Counted from the stretch's first letter, positions 37,957 to 47,525 are shown. The stretch is 64,000 nt of DNA from Rhodobacterales bacterium HKCCE2091 (GCA_015689685.1 WVSL01000010.1:1-64000); one strand, 5' to 3'. A program made the numbers and translations. Notes: generated by a model not told the origin, from the sequence alone.

Positions 37957-39129
37957 ATGCACGTGACCCACGCCGATTTTTCGGCAGGGCGTCGTATCGA
38001 CGCGCCCTCCCGCACCGAAGCCTTCATCCGTTCGGCCGTCTTCGACCGCCCCACTCTCGTCCTGGACATCGACGCGGTCGAGTCGCAGTTCCACGCCCTG
38101 AAGGCCGGCCTCGGCCGCGCCGACGTGCACTACGCGGTCAAGGCGAACCCGGCCCGCGAAGTGATCGAGCGCCTCGTTTCCATCGGCTCCCATTTCGACG
38201 CGGCCTCCCGCGGCGAGATCGAGCTGTGCCTGTCGCTCGGCGCGCGTCCCGAAACCATCTCCTTCGGCAACACCGTCAAACGCGCCTCGGACATCGCCTT
38301 CGCCTGGTCCGTCGGCGTGACGCTCTTCGCCGCCGATGCCGAGGAAGAGCTCGAGAAGATCGCCGAGCACGCCCCCGGCGCGCAGGTCTACATCCGCCTG
38401 ATCGTCGAGGCCTCCGGCGCCGACTGGCCGCTGACCCGCAAGTTCGGCACCACCCGTGGCAAGGCGCTGACCCTGCTGGCGATGGCGCGCGACCTCGGCC
38501 TCGAGCCGGTCGGCTTCTCGTTCCACGTCGGCTCGCAGACCCGCGACCCGGCCATGTGGGCCGACACGCTCGACCAGGTCGCCGCGATCTGGGGCGAGGC
38601 GCAGGATGCCGGTTTCGGTCTGTCGCTCATCAACATCGGCGGCGGCTTCCCGGCCTATTACGGCCAGGACATCGCGCACCCGACCCACTACGCCGCCCGC
38701 GTGATGGAGCAGGTCGAGGCCCGTTTCGCCGACGCGACCCGCGTGATGGCCGAGCCCGGCCGCGGCCTCGTCGCCGAAGCCGGTGCCATCGCCGCCGAAG
38801 TGCTGCTGGTGTCCAGGAAATCCGACGACGACCTGCACCGTTGGGTCTACCTCGACATCGGCAAGTTCTCCGGGCTCGCCGAAACCATCGACGAGGCGAT
38901 CCGCTACCAGTTCGTCACCGACCGCGATCACGAGGACAAGGGCGCCTGCATCCTCGCCGGCCCGTCCTGCGACAGTGCCGACGTGCTCTACGAAAAGCGC
39001 CCGGTCGCGCTGCCGGTCGGCCTGAAGGCCGGCGACCGCGTGATCATCCGCAACTGCGGCGCCTACACGTCGAGCTATTCTTCGGTCGGCTTCAACGGCT
39101 TCCCGCCGCTGGACGTGATCGTACTCTGA
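37957..39129 (+). CDS. Ornithine/diaminopimelate-type (fold III) PLP decarboxylase, probably ornithine decarboxylase
   Basis: 390 aa. Alanine-racemase-fold enzyme. The PLP lysine is K62 (HYAVKANPAREVI). Also visible: SHFDAASRGEIELCLSLGA, the glycine loop NIGGGFPAYYG, AEPGRGLVAEAG and the C-terminal GPSCDSADVLYEK that carries the catalytic Cys and substrate Asp of ODCs. Length and motifs fit alphaproteobacterial ornithine decarboxylases, which make putrescine. Related enzymes use lysine as well, so substrate preference is not certain. A structured leader lies upstream. Confidence 0.88.
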   Translation: MHVTHADFSAGRRIDAPSRTEAFIRSAVFDRPTLVLDIDAVESQFHALKAGLGRADVHYAVKANPAREVIERLVSIGSHFDAASRGEIELCLSLGARPETISFGNTVKRASDIAFAWSVGVTLFAADAEEELEKIAEHAPGAQVYIRLIVEASGADWPLTRKFGTTRGKALTLLAMARDLGLEPVGFSFHVGSQTRDPAMWADTLDQVAAIWGEAQDAGFGLSLINIGGGFPAYYGQDIAHPTHYAARVMEQVEARFADATRVMAEPGRGLVAEAGAIAAEVLLVSRKSDDDLHRWVYLDIGKFSGLAETIDEAIRYQFVTDRDHEDKGACILAGPSCDSADVLYEKRPVALPVGLKAGDRVIIRNCGAYTSSYSSVGFNGFPPLDVIVL

Positions 39130-39169
39130 GCCCGACGGCGGGGCGGCAGCGGCCGGGACCGGACCCCAG

Positions 39170-39751
39170 TCAACGGTCCCGGAGCACCGCCATCGCGGCG
39201 CGGACGAGCCCCCGGGCGAAGTCCGGCGACAGCGGCTGGTGCCCTAGGAGGAGACGGTAGAAGAGCGGCGCGTAGATCATGTCGAGGACCGTTTCCAGGT
39301 CCTCGCAGGGACCAATCTCGCCTGACGCCACCGCCGACAGCACCAGTCGCCGCCCCGCCTCGCGGCTCGACAGGATGACCCGGGACCGAAAGGCCCGGGT
39401 CATCTCCGTTTCGGGGTCCGCCGCGGCGAGGGCCAGCGCGATCTGCCGCCCCCGCGTCGTGGCGAAGGCCTGCACCAGCGAGGTCAACTGCCGTGTCAGC
39501 GCGGTCGGCAGGTCGCCCGCCGGGGTGTCCGCCTCCGGCTGCCCCTCCATCAGCGCGGCCATCGCAAGCTCGCTCGCGTTCGCCCAGTGCCGGTAGATCG
39601 TGGGCTTGCCCACCCCCGACCGCGCCGCCACGGCCTCTACGGACAACCGCCCGAAGCCTTCCTCCATGAGGATCGCGTGCGCGGCCGCCAGCGCCTTCCG
39701 CCGTGACGCCGCGCTCGGCGGCCGGCCGCGTCTGGGGATCTCTTGACTCAT
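39170..39751 (-). CDS. TetR-family transcriptional regulator
   Basis: 193 aa. N-terminal helix-turn-helix: SRRKALAAAHAILMEEGFG, then SVEAVAARSGVGKPTIYRHW. The C-terminal ligand domain has MTRAFRSRVILSSREAGRRL. It is divergent from a VOC-family gene with 56 bp between starts. A 20-bp palindrome there is the likely operator. Likely controls itself and the VOC gene; ligand unknown. Confidence 0.9.
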   Translation of the reverse strand: MSQEIPRRGRPPSAASRRKALAAAHAILMEEGFGRLSVEAVAARSGVGKPTIYRHWANASELAMAALMEGQPEADTPAGDLPTALTRQLTSLVQAFATTRGRQIALALAAADPETEMTRAFRSRVILSSREAGRRLVLSAVASGEIGPCEDLETVLDMIYAPLFYRLLLGHQPLSPDFARGLVRAAMAVLRDR

Positions 39752-39754
39752 TTC

Positions 39755-39774
39755 TTTACGGATCGTAACGTAAA
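39755..39774. promoter_or_regulatory. Putative TetR operator
   Basis: TTTACG-N8-CGTAAA palindrome, with an inner TTACG-GAT-CGTAA, 4 bp upstream of the regulator ATG and 34 bp before the VOC gene. Divergent placement and symmetry are typical of TetR autoregulatory operators. Confidence 0.6.
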
Positions 39775-39807
39775 TTAATTTTCCCGTCCAGCACGCCGAG
39801 GTCCCGG

Positions 39808-40242
39808 ATGCACCTGATCCCCTACATCATCTGCAAGGACGCAGCGCGCGCGGTGGACTTCTACAAGGCAGCTTTCGGCGCGGTTGAGGACTTCCGCATG
39901 ACCGACCCCGGCGATGGCCGTATCGGCCATGTCGAGCTGACCATCGGCGGCGCGCGCCTGATGATGGCCGACGAGTACCCCGAGGCCGGCGTGATCAGCC
40001 CCGACACGCTCGGCGGCACTCCGGTCACGCTGCACCTGTCGGTCGAGGCGGTGGACGAGATCGCCGCCCGCGCCGCCGACGCGGGCGCCACGACCCTCCG
40101 CCCGCCCCAGGACCAGAGCTTCGGGGAACGCAACGCGCTGGTGCAGGACCCGTTCGGGCACCGCTGGATGCTGTCACAGTCGATCGAGGACGTATCGCCC
40201 GCCGAAATGCAGCGCCGGTGGGAGGAGGATACCAGCGCTTGA
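39808..40242 (+). CDS. VOC-family (glyoxalase/PhnB-like) protein
   Basis: 144 aa. Two beta-alpha-beta-beta-beta repeats; HLIPYIICKDAARAVDFYKAAF opens the first, IGHVELTIGGARLMMADEYP and LVQDPFGHRWMLSQSIEDV follow. The pattern is that of PhnB-like VOC proteins (often annotated 3-demethylubiquinone-9 3-methyltransferase-like). The reaction is not predictable. It is divergent from the TetR gene. The 190-bp gap after it (40243-40432) shows no gene. Confidence 0.85.
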   Translation: MHLIPYIICKDAARAVDFYKAAFGAVEDFRMTDPGDGRIGHVELTIGGARLMMADEYPEAGVISPDTLGGTPVTLHLSVEAVDEIAARAADAGATTLRPPQDQSFGERNALVQDPFGHRWMLSQSIEDVSPAEMQRRWEEDTSA

Positions 40243-40432
40243 AGCAGCGCGGCCGGGTTCAGGGGCGCGTATCGACGGGCCGCGGTGCGGCGGTCCCCCG
40301 GCAAGGCTGGAGTGGTTGATTTCTCCGGGCCAGGAAGACCGCCCGAGCGATCGTGACGTTAACAGCCCGCTGGGCCGGGAGGCGGCTTGACGGCCTTCGT
40401 TCCACTCCTCGCCATTTAGCCGGCAGTCGCCC

Positions 40433-41410
40433 TCAGCAATACTGCTCCACCCCGACCGTCTGGCTCTCGGTGTAGCGCCCGCCATGCGCGAAGCCGACCG
40501 GCAGGATCCGCTCGATCTCCACCAGGTCCGCGGTCGTCAGCTCGATCTCCGCCCCCGCCGCCAGTTGTTCCAGGTGCGGAACCGTCCGCGTCCCCGGGAT
40601 CGGCAACACGTGCTGCCCGCGCGCGAGCGTCCAGGCGATGGCAACGGCCGGAACCGTCCAGCCGCGCGCATGGCACCAGTCCCGGAACGGCGCGATAGCC
40701 GCCTTGTTCAGCGCGTAGTTCGGCTCCGTGAAACGCGGGTTGTTGGTGCGAAAGTCGCCGGGATGGAAGTCGTCCGCATCCGGGAAGGTCTCCGCGAAGA
40801 TGCCCCGCCCGACGGGCGAGAAGGCGACGAAGGTGGTGCCGAGTTCCGCGCAGGCCTGCACCATCCCCAGCTCCGGCTGGCGGGTCCAGAGCGAGTATTC
40901 CGACTGCACCGCCGCGCATGGATGCACCGCCGCCGCGCGGCGGAGCGTCCCCGGCGCGACTTCGGACAGGCCGTAGGATCCGATCAGCCCTTCCTCGATG
41001 AAACCGGCTAGCGTCTCCACGACCTCCTCGACCGGCCGCGCCTGTTCCCTGCGGTGGATGTAGAACAGCTCCACCGAGGAGCGTCCGAGCCGTTCCAGCG
41101 ACCCTTCCAGTTCCGCGCGCAGAGAGTCCCGGTCGTTCTTGAAGTGCCGTTCGGGCTTGGGGAAGATCCCGGCCTTGGTCGCGATCGACACGTCTGCCGG
41201 GTTTTCCCGCAGGAACGAACCCATGATCTTCTCGGACAGGCCCATGCCGTAGACGTTCGCCACGTCCCAGTGGTCGATGCCGAGCTCCAGCGCGCGGGCG
41301 AGCGTGGCGTGGCTCGTCTCCTCGTCGGTCGGGCCGTACATGCCGCCGAAACTCATGCAGCCGAGGCCGACGGCCCCCACGTCGCGCCCGGCGAGTTTGC
41401 GTGTCTTCAT
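40433..41410 (-). CDS. Aldo/keto reductase
   Basis: 325 aa NAD(P)H-dependent TIM-barrel oxidoreductase. N-terminal [19 protein letters not shown], catalytic Asp and Tyr in [19 protein letters not shown], the catalytic Lys in IATKAGIF, the His in ELFYIHRRE, and the C-terminal cofactor region [21 protein letters not shown]. Its start overlaps the deoD stop by 4 bp. Substrate not predictable. Confidence 0.92.
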   Translation of the reverse strand: MKTRKLAGRDVGAVGLGCMSFGGMYGPTDEETSHATLARALELGIDHWDVANVYGMGLSEKIMGSFLRENPADVSIATKAGIFPKPERHFKNDRDSLRAELEGSLERLGRSSVELFYIHRREQARPVEEVVETLAGFIEEGLIGSYGLSEVAPGTLRRAAAVHPCAAVQSEYSLWTRQPELGMVQACAELGTTFVAFSPVGRGIFAETFPDADDFHPGDFRTNNPRFTEPNYALNKAAIAPFRDWCHARGWTVPAVAIAWTLARGQHVLPIPGTRTVPHLEQLAAGAEIELTTADLVEIERILPVGFAHGGRYTESQTVGVEQYC

Positions 41411-42111
41411 GCGAATGCCGCCTCCAGCGCGATTTCCACCATGTCCGAGAAACTCGATTGCCGGTCAGAGGACGGCAGCGCCTCCCCGGTCTTGAGGTGG
41501 TCCGAGATGGTCAGCACCGCCAGCGCCCGGACGCCGTAGCGGGCCGCGAGCGTGTAAAGCTCAGCCGCCTCCATCTCCACGGCGAGGATGCCGTGGCGTT
41601 CCATCTGCTCGTTCAGGTCCGGGCGCTCGTCGTAGAACACGTCCGACGAATAGATGCCGCCGACATGCGGCGTCAGCCCCTTGGCGACCGCGGCGTCATG
41701 GGCCGCCGACAACAGCCCGTAATCGGCGCAAGGGGCGTAGTTCAACTCGCGGAAGATCCCCCGCGACGGCGTCGACAGCGTGCTCGACGTCATCGCGATC
41801 ACCACGTCGCGCAGCTTCACCGCCTCCTGCATCGCGCCGGCGGACCCGATGCGGATCAGCGTCTTCGCGCCGTAGTCGCGGATCAGTTCGTTGGCGTAGA
41901 TCGACAGGCTCGGCATCCCCATGCCCGAGCCGTGGATCGTGACCCGGTTGCCCTTGTAGGTGCCGGTGAAGCCGTACATCCCCCGCACCTCGTTCACGCA
42001 TTCCGCGCCGTCGAGGAAGGTCTCCGCCGCCCACTTGGCGCGCAGCGGGTCGCCGGGCATCAGGACGGTTTCTGCGATGTCGCCGGGCTTGGCGCCGATA
42101 TGGACGGTCAT
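41407..42111 (-). CDS. deoD: Purine-nucleoside phosphorylase, DeoD type
   Basis: 234 aa. Phosphorolyses purine (deoxy)ribonucleosides to base and ribose-1-phosphate. The trimer-of-dimers DeoD signature is clear: [64 protein letters not shown] and the catalytic loop [11 protein letters not shown]. It is probably in one transcript with the desaturase (25 bp upstream) and the aldo/keto reductase (4-bp overlap). deoC is 10 kb away. Confidence 0.95.
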   Translation of the reverse strand: MTVHIGAKPGDIAETVLMPGDPLRAKWAAETFLDGAECVNEVRGMYGFTGTYKGNRVTIHGSGMGMPSLSIYANELIRDYGAKTLIRIGSAGAMQEAVKLRDVVIAMTSSTLSTPSRGIFRELNYAPCADYGLLSAAHDAAVAKGLTPHVGGIYSSDVFYDERPDLNEQMERHGILAVEMEAAELYTLAARYGVRALAVLTISDHLKTGEALPSSDRQSSFSDMVEIALEAAFA

Positions 42112-42136
42112 TGTGGTCTCCCCGTTTCCGGGGCGA

Positions 42137-43066
42137 CTATACCGGGCTCTCCCCCGAGGGGAAGGCGCGGGTCAGGCCCTCGCGCGGGGGCTGGCTCGCC
42201 GGACGCTGCACGTCGCGCGCGAGCCCGAGCTGTTCCATTACCAGGATCAGCCAGTAGCCGGGATCGAGCTGTCCCGGCTCGATCCCCAGTTTCGCGGAAT
42301 GGGGAAAGGCGTGGTGGTTGCCATGCCAGTTCTCGCCGAAGGTCAGGAGGCCGAGGCCGCGCAGGTTGTAGCCCTGCACCGGCAGCCCCGCGATGCGCCA
42401 GCCCTGTTGCCCGCGCTTGTGCGCGAAATGGCCGACCATCCAGTGCCCGATCAGCGAGATGGAAACGCGCAGGCAGACGCCCGACAGAACCCACCCGATG
42501 CCGCCGACCAGGAACAGCGGCACGGCGACGGCAAGCTGCTGCGCCATCCAGGTCCGTTCCACGAAACGGTAGAACCGGTCCCGCGCCACCCGCGGCTCGA
42601 TCACGAAGTCGGGCGGCCGGTCCAGGTCGTAGCGGCAATGAAGCTGCCACCAGGCATCGCGCCAGAACCCCGCGCCGTGGGACGGATGCGGCGGGCAGTC
42701 GGTCTGCCGCTGGTGCCAGTCGCGCATGTCGTGGGCGCGGATCATCCCGAACGGCCCCGCCATGCCGACGAGCGTCCCGAGCCAGACGAGGATATGCTCC
42801 ACCCAGATCGGCGCGGTGAAACTGCGATGAATCAGGAGCCGGTGCATCCCGACCGAGTGCCCGGCGCAGATCGTGACCGCCGTCAGTGCCACGAAGACCG
42901 CTGCGCCGGACCACGACGGCGTCAGCACCAGGGCCGCGATCCCGCCCGCCATCATCGCAAAAAGCCAGAGCGATTTCACCGCGTCCCAGGCGATCCGCCC
43001 CTCGGTCGCCGAGGTATCGGCCCGAGGGATGACCCGTTCCGTTTCTGCAAGCAACGTGCCGGTCAT
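42137..43066 (-). CDS. Membrane fatty-acid/acyl-CoA desaturase
   Basis: 309 aa from ATG 43064-43066 (GGAGG about 11 nt upstream; a start at 43105 would fall inside the intergenic dyad). Diiron desaturase with the three His boxes: [20 protein letters not shown] and [12 protein letters not shown]. Four hydrophobic segments lie between and after them. It introduces a double bond, probably delta-9, into acyl chains at the membrane. It is divergent from an ArsR-type regulator, which likely controls it. Confidence 0.85.
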   Translation of the reverse strand: MTGTLLAETERVIPRADTSATEGRIAWDAVKSLWLFAMMAGGIAALVLTPSWSGAAVFVALTAVTICAGHSVGMHRLLIHRSFTAPIWVEHILVWLGTLVGMAGPFGMIRAHDMRDWHQRQTDCPPHPSHGAGFWRDAWWQLHCRYDLDRPPDFVIEPRVARDRFYRFVERTWMAQQLAVAVPLFLVGGIGWVLSGVCLRVSISLIGHWMVGHFAHKRGQQGWRIAGLPVQGYNLRGLGLLTFGENWHGNHHAFPHSAKLGIEPGQLDPGYWLILVMEQLGLARDVQRPASQPPREGLTRAFPSGESPV

Positions 43067-43099
43067 CTTGTGGTCGCCCTCCGATGCCCTTAAACTAAT

Positions 43100-43127
43100 A
43101 ACCACATAACTTATGAGTTAAAAGGTT
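43100..43127. promoter_or_regulatory. Putative ArsR-type operator between desaturase and regulator
   Basis: Dyad centred near 43113: AACC-N3-TAACT-TATG-AGTTA-N3-GGTT. The region is AT-rich compared with its surroundings, and lies 6 bp upstream of the regulator ATG and 34 bp upstream of the preferred desaturase ATG. Position and symmetry suit autoregulation and control of the desaturase. Confidence 0.55.
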
Positions 43128-43132
43128 GGCTC

Positions 43133-43453
43133 ATGTCAAGCCTGGAAAAGGTGTTCGAGGCGCTGTCCTCGACCCCGCGCCGCCGCATCCTCGCCTACCT
43201 GTCCGAAGGTCCGCTGACCGCCGGCGCGGTGGCCGAGCGGTTCGAGATGTCGCAGCCGGCGGTGTCCAAGCATCTCGCAATCCTGGAATCCGCCGGCCTG
43301 GTCTGGAAGAAGCGCGAGGGCCAATTCGTGAAATACGGAATGGAACACGAAACGCTCAGCGGAACGCTGGCCACGTTTCTCCAGGAAGTCTGCCCGCCGA
43401 GCCGCGCGCTTCGAAAGGAAGCGCGGCGGCTGAAGGGCGAAACCGGCAACTAG
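43133..43453 (+). CDS. ArsR/SmtB-family transcriptional regulator
   Basis: 106 aa winged helix protein: LEKVFEALSSTPRRRILAYL, GPLTAGAVAERFEMSQPAVSKHLAILESAGLVWKK. No CxC metal motif in the recognition helix; a single Cys lies near residue 86 (EVCPPSRAL). It is therefore more likely an SdpR-type regulator than a metal sensor. It is divergent from the desaturase gene and convergent with the H-NS-like gene. Confidence 0.85.
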   Translation: MSSLEKVFEALSSTPRRRILAYLSEGPLTAGAVAERFEMSQPAVSKHLAILESAGLVWKKREGQFVKYGMEHETLSGTLATFLQEVCPPSRALRKEARRLKGETGN

Positions 43454-43459
43454 GCCGGT

Positions 43460-43795
43460 TCAGATCGCCATGTCTTCCAGCTTCTTTCCGGAGGCCAGCG
43501 CCTCCTTGATCCAGGCCGGCTGACGGCCGCGGCCGGTCCAGGTCTGGGTGGCATCCGCGGGATTGGCGTATTTCGGCGCGGATTTCGGCGCGCTCGCGGG
43601 CTTCTTGCCGCCGGACAATTCGTCGAGCGAGAAGCCGAACTGCGCTGCCGCCTTCTGGGCCGCGGCCAGCGCGTCCTTCTTCGCCTGCTTCTCGGAATTG
43701 CGGATCGCGTCGTCCACCGATTTGCGAAGCTTCAGCAATTCGTCGCGGCTCATCTTGTCCAATGCTGCCTTCGAAACGGTGCTGGGTTTTGCCAT
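43460..43795 (-). CDS. H-NS-family nucleoid protein
   Basis: 111 aa from ATG 43793-43795. N-terminal coiled coil (AALDKMSRDELLKLRKSVDDAI) for oligomerisation, then an Ala/Lys linker and a C-terminal DNA-binding module (YANPADATQTWTGRGRQP, AWIKEALASGKKLEDM). TWTGRGRQPAW is the H-NS DNA-binding signature. These proteins silence AT-rich DNA. Convergent with the ArsR gene, 6 bp apart. Confidence 0.92.
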   Translation of the reverse strand: MAKPSTVSKAALDKMSRDELLKLRKSVDDAIRNSEKQAKKDALAAAQKAAAQFGFSLDELSGGKKPASAPKSAPKYANPADATQTWTGRGRQPAWIKEALASGKKLEDMAI

Positions 43796-43865
43796 GAAAG
43801 TGTCCTCTGGGTTGCAATGCGGCCGTCCCCTGGCCGCGTTTTGAGTGCGCAACATCAATGCAATA

Positions 43866-43893
43866 AAAAGACCGGTTTGAAAACCGGTCTTTT
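43866..43893 (-). terminator. Rho-independent terminator of ecm
   Basis: A near-perfect dyad (AAAAGACCGGTTT with AAACCGGTCTTTT), 31 bp after the ecm stop. On the minus strand the stem is followed by a T-rich stretch (CTTTTTATTG). It separates ecm from the H-NS gene. Confidence 0.9.
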
Positions 43894-43923
43894 GCAACAA
43901 TTACGAATTAGGAATTATGAACG

Positions 43924-45885
43924 CTATTCGGCCGCGATCGGGCTGCGCTCGGCCAGCGTAACGATATCCCGCATGATCCGGTTCAGCTCGAAATCCTTCG
44001 GCGTGTAGACCGCGGCGACACCGGCGGCCTTCAGGGTCGCGGCATCCTCGTCGGGAATGATGCCGCCGACCACGACCGGGATATGGTCGAGCCCGGTGGC
44101 GCGCAGCCGTTCCATCACCTCGGCGATCAGCGGCACGTGGCTGCCCGACAGGATCGACAGGCCGATGACGTGAGGATCGTCCTCGGCGGCCGCGGCGACG
44201 ATTTCCGCCGGGGTCAGGCGGATGCCCTCGTAGGCGATGTCCATGCCGCAGTCGCGGGCGCGGCAGGCGATCTGTTCCGCGCCGTTGGAATGGCCGTCCA
44301 GCCCCGGCTTGCCGATCAGGAACTTCAGCCGCCGGCCAAGCCGATCGCTGACCGCATCCACCGCGGATCTCAGGTCTTCCAGCCCTTCCGTGCGGTTCGA
44401 CGGGTTCTTCGACACGCCCGTCGGGCCGCGGTACTGGCCATGGATCTCGCGCATCACGCCGGCCCATTCGCCCGTGGTGACGCCCGCCTTCGCCGCCGCG
44501 ACCGAGGCCGGCATGACGTTCTCTCCGGCCCCCGCGGCGCGGCGCAGTTCGGCCAGCGCGGCGGCAACGGCAGCCTCGTCGCGCCCGTTCCGCCAGGCCT
44601 CCAGCCGCGACACCTGGTCGGCCTCCACGCCAGGGTCCACCACCATGATGCCGCCGTCCGATCCGGTCAGCGGCGACGGCTCGGTCCCGGTGAAACGGTT
44701 CACGCCGACGACGACGGTATCGCCCGCCTCGATCCCCGCCACGCGGTCGGCATTCGCCTCCACCAGCCGGCCCTTCATGTAGTCGATCGCCTTCAGCGCG
44801 CCGCCCATTCCCTCGATATTGGCCAGCTCCGCGCGCGCGCCGGATTTCAATTCCTCGACTTTGGTCGCCACCGCCGGGTTTCCGTCGAACAGGTCGCCGT
44901 ATTCCAGGAGGTCGGTTTCGTATGCGAGGATCTGCTGCATCCGCATCGACCATTGCTGGTCCCAGGGCCGCGGCAGGCCAAGTGCCTCGTTCCACGCCGG
45001 CAACTGCACCGCCCGCGCCCGCGCCGATTTCGAAAGGGTCACCGCCAGCATTTCCAAAAGGATGCGGTAGACGTTGTTTTCCGGCTGCTGTTCGGTCAGG
45101 CCGAGCGAATTGACCTGCACCCCGTAACGGAAACGCCGCATCTTCGGATCGTCGATCCCGTAGCGTTCCTCGCAGATCTCACCCCACAATTCGTTGAAGG
45201 CGCGCATCTTGCACATCTCGGTCACGAAACGGATGCCCGCATTCACGAAGAACGAGATCCGCCCGACGATACCCGGAAAGTCCTGCGCCGGAACGCGCGG
45301 TTTCAGCGCATCGAGAACCGCCTGCGCCGTCGCCAAAGCATAGGCCAGTTCCTGCTCCGGCGTCGCCCCTGCCTCCTGCAAATGGTAGGAACAGACATTC
45401 ATCGGGTTCCATTTCGGCAGATTGCCGTAGCAATACTCCGCCACGTCCGCGATCAACCGCATCGAGGGTTCCGGCGGGCAGATATACGTCCCCCGGCTCA
45501 GGTATTCCTTCACCAGGTCGTTCTGGACCGTGCCCTGCAATTTCGAAACGTCCGCGCCCTGCTCCTCGGCCACCGCGATATAGAGCGCGAGCAGCCACGG
45601 CGCGGTCGCGTTGATCGTCATGGAGGTGTTCATTTCCTCCAGCGGGATCCCGTCGAACAGCGTCCGCATGTCGCCGAGGTGGCAGACCGGCACGCCAACC
45701 TTGCCGACCTCGCCCCGCGCCAGTTCGTGATCGCTGTCGTATCCCGTCTGGGTCGGCAGGTCGAAGGCGACCGAAAGCCCGGTCTGCCCCTTGGCGAGGT
45801 TGCCGCGGTACAGCGCGTTGGACGCGGCGGCGGTGGAATGGCCGGCATAGGTGCGGATGAGCCAGGGGCGGTCGCGTTCGGTCAT
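43924..45885 (-). CDS. ecm: Ethylmalonyl-CoA mutase
   Basis: 653 aa adenosylcobalamin enzyme that rearranges ethylmalonyl-CoA to methylsuccinyl-CoA. ATG 45883-45885 is chosen because GAGG lies 5-6 nt upstream; the frame extends five codons to a TTG. It shows the mutase barrel (YAGHSTAAASNALYRGNL, SVAFDLPTQTGYDSD, EMNTSMTINATAPWLLALY, CSYHLQEAGATPEQELAYA) and a C-terminal B12 domain with GKPGLDGHSNGAEQIA (DxHxxG). The order of domains and length are those of Ecm/MeaA. It is divergent from the acyltransferase and 1.7 kb from ccr. Confidence 0.95.
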   Translation of the reverse strand: MTERDRPWLIRTYAGHSTAAASNALYRGNLAKGQTGLSVAFDLPTQTGYDSDHELARGEVGKVGVPVCHLGDMRTLFDGIPLEEMNTSMTINATAPWLLALYIAVAEEQGADVSKLQGTVQNDLVKEYLSRGTYICPPEPSMRLIADVAEYCYGNLPKWNPMNVCSYHLQEAGATPEQELAYALATAQAVLDALKPRVPAQDFPGIVGRISFFVNAGIRFVTEMCKMRAFNELWGEICEERYGIDDPKMRRFRYGVQVNSLGLTEQQPENNVYRILLEMLAVTLSKSARARAVQLPAWNEALGLPRPWDQQWSMRMQQILAYETDLLEYGDLFDGNPAVATKVEELKSGARAELANIEGMGGALKAIDYMKGRLVEANADRVAGIEAGDTVVVGVNRFTGTEPSPLTGSDGGIMVVDPGVEADQVSRLEAWRNGRDEAAVAAALAELRRAAGAGENVMPASVAAAKAGVTTGEWAGVMREIHGQYRGPTGVSKNPSNRTEGLEDLRSAVDAVSDRLGRRLKFLIGKPGLDGHSNGAEQIACRARDCGMDIAYEGIRLTPAEIVAAAAEDDPHVIGLSILSGSHVPLIAEVMERLRATGLDHIPVVVGGIIPDEDAATLKAAGVAAVYTPKDFELNRIMRDIVTLAERSPIAAE

Positions 45886-46122
45886 GTCTAGCCTCGGCAA
45901 TAAAATTCCGTGTCAGGCCCTGTATCCAGAATATTGTTCCAATGTCAATTCGCCGCGGTGCGGCGCGACGTTGCGCCCGCGGCAATTGTGCGTTCCGGCA
46001 GCGACGGCATGTGCGCCCGCCCGATTCCTCATCGCGACAGCACCGCGATCCGGCCTCCAAACCGGCCCCCGCGACTCCCCCGCGATTGTGCGCCCGGCGC
46101 TTTCCTGACAGGCTCCGGGCGC

Positions 46123-47493
46123 ATGTTCCGACCCGTCGAACTCCCGCTCTGGCTTTTTGCCCTGATCCTCCTGTTCGCGGGCGTCACCTTCGCGTCGCAC
46201 TTCCTGTTCCCCTCGGTCCGCTGGTATCTCCGCCGCCGTCTCGAACGCGCCGTCGCGCGGTTGAACAAGCGGCTGAAGCGCCCGATCCAGCCGTTCAAGC
46301 TCGCCCGCCGCCGCGACACGATCCGGCGCCTGCTCTACGACCCCGAGGTGGCGCAGGCGGTCATCGACCACGCGCGCGAGAACGGCGTGCGGGAGGACGT
46401 GGCCCACGAAACCGCCGAGCGCTACGCGCGGGAAATCGTGCCGGGCTTTTCCGCCTTCGCCTATTTCGGGCTCGCCATCCGGCTCGCGCGGTGGTTCTCC
46501 AAATCGCTGTTCCAGGTCCGGCTGACCGAAACCGCGCCCGGTGCGATCGAGGGCATCGCGCCCGAGGCGACGGTGGTCTTCGTCATCAACCACCGCTCGA
46601 ACATGGATTACGTCCTCGTCACCTGGCTCGCCGCTGACAGTTCCGCGCTCGCCTACGCGGTCGGGGAATGGGCGCGGGTCTGGCCGCTCAGGCCGCTGGT
46701 GCGCGCGATGGGCGGCTACTTCATCCGTCGGCGGCACAACAACCCGCTCTACCGCAAGGTGCTGGCGCGCTACGTCCAGCTCGCCACCGCGGGGGGCGTG
46801 ACCCAGGCGGTGTTCCCCGAGGGCGGGCTCAGCCTCACCGGCCGCCTCGCCCCGCCCAAGGTCGGGCTCCTGTCCTACATCATCGACGGCTTCGACCCCG
46901 GCGGCGACCACCCCGATGTCGTCTTCGTGCCGGTCGCGATCAACTACGACCGGGTGATGGAAGACCGGGTGCTGATCCGCGCCAGCGAGCAGGGCAACCG
47001 GCGCTTCCGCTTCTCGATCCGGCCGATCTGGCGCTACCTGCGGCGCCAGATCTGGCTCCGGCTGACGCTGCGCCCGCACCGCTACGGCATCGCCGCGGTC
47101 GCCTTCGGCCGCCCGACCAGCCTGTCCGGCTTTCTCCGACAGGGCGACGCGGATCCGGCGGCGCGGCTCGGACAGGAACTGATGGACCGGATCGCCGCGA
47201 TCATGCCGGTGACCCCCGTGCCGCTGGTGGCGCTCGGCCTGTCGCGTGGCATCCGCACCCGGCCGGAACTTCGCGAATGGCTCATCGAGCAGGCAGATGC
47301 GCTGGAAGGTGCCGGGATGCCGGTGCATCTGCCCGCCGATCCCGACGCCACGCTCGACGCGGGCTTGCGCGCCTTCTCCGAGCGGCATCTGCTGACGGAA
47401 ACCGCGGGCCGGATCGAGCTTGCCGAAGGTGCCGGGGCGCTGGTCGCCTTCTACGGCAACTCCCTCACGCTTCCCGAAACGCCTGCGACATAA
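46123..47493 (+). CDS. PlsB-like glycerol-3-phosphate/1-acylglycerol-3-phosphate acyltransferase
   Basis: 456 aa from ATG 46123. N-terminal membrane helix (LPLWLFALILLFAGVTFA). Acyltransferase motifs: VFVINHRSNMDYVLV (HxxxxD), GGYFIRRRHNNPLYRKVL and VFPEGGLSLTGR. The size and the long region before the HxxxxD motif suggest the GPAT/PlsB-like type. It lies between ecm and ccr, an arrangement I associate with Rhodobacterales genomes. The reading frame is open 213 bp further upstream, but that part is atypical. Confidence 0.85.
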   Translation: MFRPVELPLWLFALILLFAGVTFASHFLFPSVRWYLRRRLERAVARLNKRLKRPIQPFKLARRRDTIRRLLYDPEVAQAVIDHARENGVREDVAHETAERYAREIVPGFSAFAYFGLAIRLARWFSKSLFQVRLTETAPGAIEGIAPEATVVFVINHRSNMDYVLVTWLAADSSALAYAVGEWARVWPLRPLVRAMGGYFIRRRHNNPLYRKVLARYVQLATAGGVTQAVFPEGGLSLTGRLAPPKVGLLSYIIDGFDPGGDHPDVVFVPVAINYDRVMEDRVLIRASEQGNRRFRFSIRPIWRYLRRQIWLRLTLRPHRYGIAAVAFGRPTSLSGFLRQGDADPAARLGQELMDRIAAIMPVTPVPLVALGLSRGIRTRPELREWLIEQADALEGAGMPVHLPADPDATLDAGLRAFSERHLLTETAGRIELAEGAGALVAFYGNSLTLPETPAT

Positions 47494-47517
47494 TATTTCG
47501 CCTGCGCACGATTTCGG

Positions 47518-47525
47518 TTTGCAAA
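47518..47525. promoter_or_regulatory. TTTGCAAA palindrome upstream of ccr
   Basis: Single TTTGCAAA 88 bp before the ccr ATG. ScfR-family regulators such as PccR of Rhodobacter and RamB of corynebacteria bind TTTGCAAA repeats near acyl-CoA metabolism genes. The second half-repeat expected for PccR is not seen, so function is uncertain. Confidence 0.35.
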
